The notes below the pieces were generated by a model. The model was not told the DNA's origin. It saw only the letters and a list, made by a program, of their open reading frames with translations, and did no database searches. A DNA stretch of 64,000 bases from Holothuria scabra (taxonomy: Eukaryota > Echinodermata > Holothuroidea > Aspidochirotida > Holothuriidae), in the NCBI GenBank assembly GCA_037179385.1, contig CM074187.1:8433450-8497449 (forward strand). The letters run 5' to 3'. A program made the position numbers and the translations under genes. Position 1 is the first letter of the stretch. Every line of letters starts with the position of its first letter. This document shows positions 56,924-64,000 of the stretch, one piece after another.

Positions 56924-59900
56924 CTATAAAGATGCCAGTTTATCTTTACATGCATTTGCTACTACTTCAAGACTTGCTTCATCTAATTCTTTCAAGAGGG
57001 TGAGCACCGCTGATAAGACGTTTGAATTCTGTCAAAAATAAAAAGAAAACATTGTAAAAATGCCACGTTTTCATTGCTGGTAAGAGAGGGAGTAACAGAG
57101 GATGCATAGTGGCAGGAAAATGATTTTGTCATCATGAATATTTACTTACAAATATTACAACTGCATTTTCAGAGCTCAGTGAAGGGATGATTCAACTCAA
57201 AATTTCACTGGCCTGAACAGCAAAGATAGTCCCTGATGAGAATTAATTTAACAAAAATTTAAATTAATTTATAATACAAAGTCTCATGAAAGATACTTGG
57301 AAGGGAGATGGGGATATTTGTGAGAGTCCAAAACCATTTGAAGTGACAGCTAGAAGCACTTCAAACACAGACAATTTAGAAAAAAATCTCATGTGCACAA
57401 ATGATTCTTTTGGCTTCACCAATCTTCCTTACAGTGAGAATAAAAGTTTTTTTTTTAAGTTGTGGCTCAAGATTGCTGGATGCCCTTAAAATTGACCTTA
57501 ACACCAGCAGGGTATTTGAATTACTGTAGTGTGGCTATTCTGAAACTGAATCCTGATGTATGCAGTAATTGAGACAGAGATACATGTAATACATACAATG
57601 AAGACAAAAACCACAGCTCTAACAATCCTAAATTGGTACTGGTCACTAAAACCACTTTTAATCCCATTGTAAAGTATTACAATACAAAGAGAACAACTCA
57701 CCTACAATTGTAAATTTAGAACTAGTTTGCTTTGTTTGTTTTTCTCTAAAATATTGCATTAATCCAGATAATTTGCAGATTTAAATATTGGGTTTACCAA
57801 AAATGTGAGAGAAATGCAATTTAAAAGGGGTAATGCGCTCAACCCAATTTGGCTTAGTGTGGTTGACTGCACTGTTTCTTGATTGGCTCTTGAGAGTCAA
57901 ATGTGAAATTTACCATGACTAACCCCTTGGTTTAACATGAAAAAGCAATATTGCAGACCTTGAAAGTGTATGAAAGATACCACACAGAGAAATAAGAAGA
58001 AAACTGTACGATTTAGCTGTAGCTTCAAATTAAGTATTGGGGCCTGCTTTTGCCCTTTAAGCAGTCAAACTCCTGGGATATGAAAGAGAGACAAGACTGC
58101 AATCCTGCACCTACAAGAGCCACAATTGTGTTTTACTGAATAAGCCTCAATAAGGTTACATGGTGCACTTACTACAGTGAAACAGGTCAACAGGAAGATT
58201 TTCCTTTGATGAAAATAAAACATCAGTACACTACAGATCGTGGACAAGAGCGCATACAGCAGGCAATCAATAACCCGAGCTGAAAACTGCAGCAAAGTTG
58301 AGGCCACAGGGGGACCAAGAGATGCATCCGTCCAACATAATTCTATTGACATGCTCCATTATTCTCACCCAATTCCTGATAACAGTTTGCCATTAAATCA
58401 AACACAACCTCATATGCAAGTAAAGAATCTATCCACCAAAAGCTGGCAAACCTTTCTTTTACTAATAAAAAAAAAAAAAAAGAACCAACTTTATTCCACT
58501 GCACGTCTCTTGCCAAATATGAAAAACCTGTCAATTTAACACCTAGAAGCACATCCTTTCTAACACTTTTCCTCAAAGATTTTTTCCAGTTCTACGCTGA
58601 ATCTTCACCAAGACAAAAGTTATTTTGCCAAAATTCCCGGGAGGGCAGCTCCTTTGCCTAAGATGCTGAGAAATCAATATTAACCAGCAGGTTCTCATGA
58701 AACTGCAGGGCAAAAAATATGCTTTTTATGTGACATACTGTAAGACTCATAAATTTCACTTCTAAAGCTCCACATGAAATAATATATTTGAAACATGAGA
58801 ATTCAATCTTACATGGAGTTGAAAATTTCATAATTCACAAAATTTTGAAAATTTCTGCAATGAGATGTTTTTCATATATATTTTTAACTCACCCTGTGAC
58901 TTGTCATACTGCTATGTGGACCTTTCAACTTTGCAGGAGACATCTGGTTTTGAAGTTTCTCCACAGGTAATGGTTTCAGACCTAATTGCTCTCGGATTGT
59001 ACTGGTAAAAGAAAGGAACATTCAATTTCAAACAATGTGAAAGAAATATCTACTGAAAAATGTAGCTTAAAGGTGAAGAGCAGTCCCCCCAAAAATTACT
59101 TTGAAGAACCAGAATGCAAAAATGCATTGAGGTTTCGATGATACATACATGCTCTTTTCAATGAAATGCTTCATTTCTTGTAACAACTGGTGACCCAAAG
59201 TGACCTTTGACCTCCACCTGTAAGTAACTGGTTTTTCTTTTAACCAAAACATTTCTACAAATTTCATACTGTGCCTTAAGATATTCTGCAAACAAGCTGC
59301 TTACATCATAACGCATCAACATATCAAGTTTGAAATGAATCCAAGTTTCCTACCTTGAGATATAGTGTAAACAAGTTTTCTGAGTTTGACCCCCTATGAA
59401 TCCAAATGAACTTTGACCTCTACCAAAATCAAAAAGATTTTTCCTTACATCATAACACATCAACATATCAAGTCTGAAATCAATCCAAGCTTCCTACCTT
59501 GAGATATTGTGTTAAAAAGTTTTTCAAGATTTGTCCCCTTCTGACCCCAAATGACCTTTGACCTCCACCAAAATAAATAGGATTCTTCTTTACATCATAA
59601 TACATCAACATATCAAGTCTGAAACGAATCCAACTTTCCTACAATGATGTATCATGTAAACAAGGATTTCAGGGTTTAGACCCCATGTGACCCCAAATGA
59701 CCTTTGACCTCCACCAAAATTTCTTGGTTTTTTCCTTACATCATAACGCATCAACATATCAAGTTTGAAATGGATCAGTTTCCTACCTTCAGATATAGTG
59801 TAAATCATGATTTCCGAGGTTTGACCCCTTGTGACCCCAAATGACCTTTCACCTCCACCAAAATTGGTCGGGTTCTTTCTTACATCATAACGCATCAACC

Positions 59901-61197
59901 TATCAAGATTGAAATGAATCCAACTTTCCTACCATGATGCATCATGTATACAAGTATTTCTGGGTTTGACCCCATGTGACCCCAAATAACCTTTGACCTC
60001 CACCAAAATAAATTGGGTTCTTCCTCACATTATAATGCATCAACATATGAAGTTTGATATGAATCAAAGTTTCCTACCTTGAGATATAGTGTAAACAAGG
60101 ATTTCGGTTTTTGACCCCCTGTGACCCCAGATGACCTTTGACCTCAACCAAAATAAATAGGGTTCTTCCTCTCAGTAAGGGGTATCTGTGTACCAAGTTT
60201 GAAAACTGTCAGACCTTCCCTTCTCAAGATATCGTGTAAACAAGCAAAGTGTCACAAACACACACACATACACACACACACACCCTTACACACGCACATA
60301 CACACATACATACACACGCATGCCATCATGAGTGCATAGGTTTCTCTCTTCATCGAAACCAAAAATCTAAATAACACAATTTTTATCTTATTTCTCTTCA
60401 AAGTATCTTTCATACATATTTTGACTTTACTATTGCATATTCAAGGTAAACCAAGCAGTTGTTTCTGGTAAATTTCACAATTGAAGAGAAAAAATGTTGT
60501 CACATGACTCACAACAGCCAATCATGAAACTAGACAGTCTACTACACTTCTTCAATTTGGGATGACTGCTCTTGCCCTTTAATCATACAGTAATGTAGGT
60601 ATGAAATATGACACTGAGTTATCTGTTTTTAAGTTGGCATATAAGAACAGAGATTATCATGATATAAACCATGCCAATTAAATTCACTATTTTAATCATG
60701 GTTCACAGCTGTTTTAATTTGCTTAAATCAAAACATTTTATCTTAAACCACTGATTGAAATCATGATTAAAAAAAAATCACTTGTCCAGAGTTCAGGGTT
60801 CCTAAGCACTATATAGTAAGGGAATACTTGAGAACCACAAGGACCATCACAAGGATGTAGTTACTATGGTAACCATGTTTGACACATCTTCATTCTCTTG
60901 CCCTAACTCTAAAAACATAATGCAGATTTGGTTGCCATGGGGTCACCACTATTGCCAGTTTATTTGGCTAGTCACATGATTTCCACTTTTTCAAATATCA
61001 TGAATCCATGATTGTATGTTCTTTACTCTGATCATAAAAAATCAGTTTTAACATCACTTCAAAGAGAAATTCTAGTCATAGGCTAATTTGACAAAGTTTC
61101 TATCTTCTACAAAAAAAAAAAAAAATGTGCAACTGATTCTTCAGGGCAGGAAACAAACCTTTCCACATGCTTGTTGTGGAGGGTAGTATCTTTCACA
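56924..61197 (-). CDS. Minus-strand gene, three 3' exons, unknown protein
   Basis: Exons, in transcript order: 61197-61159, 59001-58893, 57028-56924. The splice sites are GTTGTTTTCAG|...|GTTTGT, TTTTACCAG|...|GTGAGT and ATTTTTGACAG, and the phases agree (2, then 0). The joined C-terminus is 84 residues: VKDTTLHNKHVE, then STIREQLGLKPLP, VEKLQNQMSPAKLK, and after the last junction NSNVLSAVLTLLKELDEASL to the stop TAG. The last exon encodes an amphipathic Leu-rich helix. I do not recognise the protein. The gene extends upstream (rightwards); a possible further exon is at about 62521-62573 but its frame is ambiguous. It is convergent with the receptor gene. Its middle intron holds the 1.5-kb element at 59070-60579. 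Confidence 0.6.
57824..58057. mobile_element. TA-type MITE, further family
   Basis: TTTAAAAGGGGTAATGCGCTC at the left and, inverted, TTAAAGGGCAAAAGCAGGCC at the right. The general TTAAAGGG terminus is shared with families A, B and D but the interior differs. It lies in the last intron of the minus-strand gene. Confidence 0.5.
59199..60245 (-). repeat. Tandem array, about 145-bp units, minus orientation
   Basis: Reverse complement of the 21.7-23 kb array. TGACCTTTGACCTCCAC blocks lie near 59199, 59409, 59552, 59698, 59844, 59989 and 60134, a spacing of about 145 except the first gap. Each unit also has CATCAACATATCAAG and TACCTTGAGATAT. It is in sense orientation relative to the minus-strand gene that hosts it. 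Confidence 0.9.
60252..60320. repeat. CA-rich microsatellite
   Basis: Imperfect CACACATACACA runs at the edge of the array inside the 59070-60579 element. The corresponding edge in intron 1 (about 21665-21690) has a short GTGTGTGTGT run. Confidence 0.9.
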
Positions 61198-64000
61198 CTG
61201 AAAACAACTCCAATACCTCAATAAGTATTGCAAACAAACTCACTCATTTATGTTGTGAGGAAGTCTTACACTGAAACGTTAGTGAAATTAACACTGTTAA
61301 TCTACTTAACAGCTTAAAGCTATGATTTATATGTTTACGCTACGTGAATACATCAAAGCAATCCAAGTTAATGAGGCATGGTCATATATATCCTCTCATT
61401 GGTGACTACAAAAGGTTAGCTATAGGTCAATATTTCTATTTGCCTACAAATCTCCCAAAAAGCTGGATATCATCTTGTGACAGCTTTCCAGTAAGTGGAG
61501 AAAATTTCACACCCAAGGTCACTTATGAAAAAGAGATTTTGTACACATCTTGCAGCAGATGCTAAGGATCTTCCCTGACCCAAAGGTTAATGTGCATTTG
61601 GGTTTAAAATATTTTAAAATATTAATCAAAACTTTTCCCTAATGTATTATCAGCTAAAAAGACGTGTTTGTCCAAAGTGCAAGAAAGAAATTTTCAGAAT
61701 TTTGTAGATACTGATAAAAGAAAAAGACTAGGGCAATTCAAAAAGAGAGTAGGCTGGATAATTTTATTTTTTAACAGGAATGAAGTATCTGTTTAGCATG
61801 AAATTCACTGCTTTGTAGATCCTGAATAACTTGTTTTACCCTAGTTTCATCTTTCTATTAATGCAAAAGCATAACTTTTTTAAAGCAAAATATTTTACTG
61901 CAGAAAAGCTATCATTTAAGTTTATTAGTAATAAGATGCAATTGATAAACATTTAGATTCAGCATCATGCCTACAGTATAAGACAAAAAAAGAAAATAAT
62001 TCTACTTGAAGCAAAGATACTGTAATCTGTTGGCATGTTTATTTTACTCTTTTTTTTTTATTATTATTATTTTTTTTTTGTGGGAGAGGAGGGCTGGAGC
62101 ATGAATGGGGGAGAGGTATGGATGCAAAACATTAAATAAACTTTCCTCAATGATGTAGCAGTGAACAGTAACATCTGGAGTTGCATTGAAATATATTCTT
62201 TATATTACACTAGTATATTTCTGGACAGCCATCCTGAAATGACCCTCTCCTATCATCAAGTATTGGAGACAACACAAAGGTAAATATGTCACTGCCCCAG
62301 AAGAACTTCCTCCCCAGTTTCTTGGCCTATAGATGTAGACATTATATTGCCCTAACTCATAAAGGTAGCACTTTATGTTGCAGGTTTGCTTGAAGGCATT
62401 CAAAATATCTCATAGGAAGTGAAACAGCGGCACTCAAAAATTCATAAGGTACAATCATCAAGGCAGAAGATGCAACCATTCAAAATCATAAAATGGTGCA
62501 GTTATATCCGGAGGGATCTTACGCTTTCTTCTTCATGAGTGTTTGACATTTCAATGTAGACGAAACACTTGACATCTAATTATCAATTGGGCTTCTGTTG
62601 ATCTCTTGTCTGGTTTGTGTCTTCCTATAGTGTCTTATATTGTTTATTCACAATACCAAGACAGGTCTTAGCTGTAAATACAAGTTTATAGGTCTACATA
62701 CATCATAACCTCAGCTTAAACTTATCAGGATATGACATCCCTCTATCTCTCAAAGTACTTAAAACTGTTTTTACAGCTGACGATGACCAGGTCAAAAGAC
62801 TGGACCCTTCTATTTGTCCACCATGTCCTAAACCAATTATTGTCCGCAGTTGTCCAGTTTTCCATAATGAACACATTCCTACCATTTGATTAATGAGATC
62901 TTTCAATTAACTTCCCTCCTTGTTTTAAAAGCCTGTTGCTTGACAAATAGAAATATGGAACAGTGATGCCAGCAGAGATCAGCTCCAGTAAACTTGAGAT
63001 GAGGGGTGTAATCAGGCATATCTCTCAAACACACTCACAAAATCGTACTTGCGTGAGGGTTAAGACCACTGTTTCATCAATGTTGGGGAGCACTGAGCTC
63101 AATGAAGGCGAGGCGGAATAGGAGAACAGGCAAGTGATTCATCAACAATTTCATGCCAAGGTGATTTGCTTAAGAAATACAAAGAGGCTAAAAGGTTCAT
63201 CCTCACAGCCAGGCTTTTGAATTACCCTGGAGCCAAGCAGTCTATGACTGCAATAAAAGTCAGTCTTGTTCAAGACTGGTTTCATTAATACTTGAGGTTG
63301 ATACTAGCAATGTCTGACAAATTCTTGGGTGGACAATCACACATAAGAATAAATTTTATTGCTTATTTTAGGGCATTCATCATGATTGCTACCACCAGCG
63401 AAATAATTGACCTTACTTTTGGGGGTAAAATTTACGATTTGTGCATGAGCTGTTTAGGGCATTCCCTAATTTGATAATTGGTGAAAGATAAAGAAAGTGG
63501 CAAATAAGGCATGTAAAATCTGTAGATATATAAGAGATAAAGTCTTTGTTGCCTCAAGGATGACTAAGACTGTGTTGTCTGATAACAGCCTCTGCAGCAA
63601 ATTGCTACCAAGTCCAATCAATATCAAACAACACACACAAAAATTACGAACACATTTCAGCTTTACATCTTGACGCTTTTATAAAATATTCCATTTTTCT
63701 TATACCAGGATGCAAATGGCCTTTATCAAAGGAAAAATGAGTCATCTGTAGAAATACTGCTTAAAGAACAAGGAAATAAGACTATCTCCAAGCAAATCAC
63801 TGTTTGCCTGCAGAAGAAATTCAGTCATCCTTGTAACACGTACTGAAGATGATTTGTTTGCAAGTTAATGAAGGACAAGCAAAAACAGTAAAATAAAACT
63901 TTGTAAGGTTGAGAGCAGAATTTATTGTTTACAAAAGAGAATCTCCATCCCAACTGCAACTTGAACATCACCTTTGAATGAAGGCAAATAATAACATGTG
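61198..64000. other. Unassigned; likely more of the minus-strand gene
   Basis: No exon can be called with confidence. A poly-T/TTATTATTATT tract lies at 62049-62080. The best exon-like pieces on the minus strand are near 62521-62573 and 63050-63100, but reading frames and phases conflict. Confidence 0.3.

Larger units (their letters stand above)
59070..60579 (-). mobile_element. TA-type inverted-repeat element carrying the AGGTCA array
   Basis: Left (TTA)AAGGTGAAGAGCAGTC...; reverse complement of right AAGGGCAAGAGCAGTCATCC. TA flanks both sides. About 1.5 kb. Inside the ends come a GAAGAACCAGAATGC block, the array, a CA-rich microsatellite (60252-60320), and the conserved TTTCGATGAAGAGAGAAACC block (minus strand). 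The same two internal blocks flank the intron 1 array of the receptor gene, so the arrays there and here are copies of one mobile unit. Confidence 0.85.

Noticed and set aside
59605..59898. 97-residue minus-strand frame with repeated RYDVRK
   Set aside because: Translation of the 145-bp tandem units.
62521..62573. Possible upstream exon of the minus-strand gene
   Set aside because: It has a good donor (AAGC|GTAAGA) and is open in two frames, one starting MSSVSSTLKCQTLMKKK and phase-compatible with the next exon. The acceptor lacks a polypyrimidine tract, so I did not add it to the gene.
62797..62905. Plus-strand exon-like stretch after TGTTTTTACAG
   Set aside because: Short open peptide with CPPCPKP, but no donor and a stop soon after; no partner exon.
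63050..63100. Exon-like piece with a good polypyrimidine acceptor (minus strand)
   Set aside because: Only one frame is open (LPNIDETVVLTLTQVRF) and its phase fits the 62.5-kb piece in a frame that conflicts with the downstream exons.
1..64000. CRISPR arrays, bacterial operons, prophage or plasmid features
   Set aside because: The tandem repeats are uninterrupted satellites or microsatellites with no spacers, and the genes are intron-containing.

Overview
The window is eukaryotic, from an animal genome. It is AT-rich, has canonical GT-AG introns of several kilobases, and is dense in SINEs, LINE fragments, MITEs and microsatellites. There are no bacterial operons or ribosome binding sites. 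The transposon mix and general texture suggest a marine invertebrate deuterostome, perhaps an echinoderm such as a sea cucumber. That assignment is an inference from texture, not from a marker gene.

Positions 1-20.8 kb hold no gene I can assign with confidence. They hold a 379-bp foldback element (2797-3175), a 5'-truncated LINE on the minus strand with about 40 ATAC units inside it (3533-5058), and a 2.57-kb hAT-like element with a perfect 8-bp target duplication (6310-8878). They also hold a 173-bp hAT MITE with a perfect 8-bp duplication (13639-13811), a 0.69-kb element with perfect terminal inverted repeats and a truncated HIRAN-like reading frame (14755-15443), and a broken minus-strand fragment that may come from a ZNF862/C17orf113-like gene (18371-18728).

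Positions 20,846-48,497 hold one large plus-strand gene. I assembled 14 exons by hand. All 13 junctions are GT-AG and every reading phase matches, giving a 547-residue type I membrane protein. It has a signal peptide, three tandem extracellular modules with a fixed cysteine pattern, one transmembrane helix and a 40-residue cytoplasmic tail. I do not recognise the module as a named family. Its introns contain many mobile elements, including a LINE with a 17-bp target duplication, a tandem array of 143-bp units rich in AGGTCA direct repeats, and a minisatellite made of copies of an exon end with its splice donor.

From 48.5 to 56.9 kb there is 3' flank with SINE, piggyBac-type and TA-type MITEs. 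From 56.9 to at least 61.2 kb a second gene runs on the minus strand, tail-to-tail with the first. Three phase-compatible 3' exons are visible. One of its introns carries a 1.5-kb inverted-repeat element containing the same AGGTCA-rich array. The rest, to 64 kb, is unassigned and probably includes more of this gene.

The two genes have no shared function that can be read from the sequence. The strongest candidates for something new are the three-module receptor, the splice-donor minisatellite at 38.35-38.76 kb, and the inverted-repeat element with the HIRAN-like frame.
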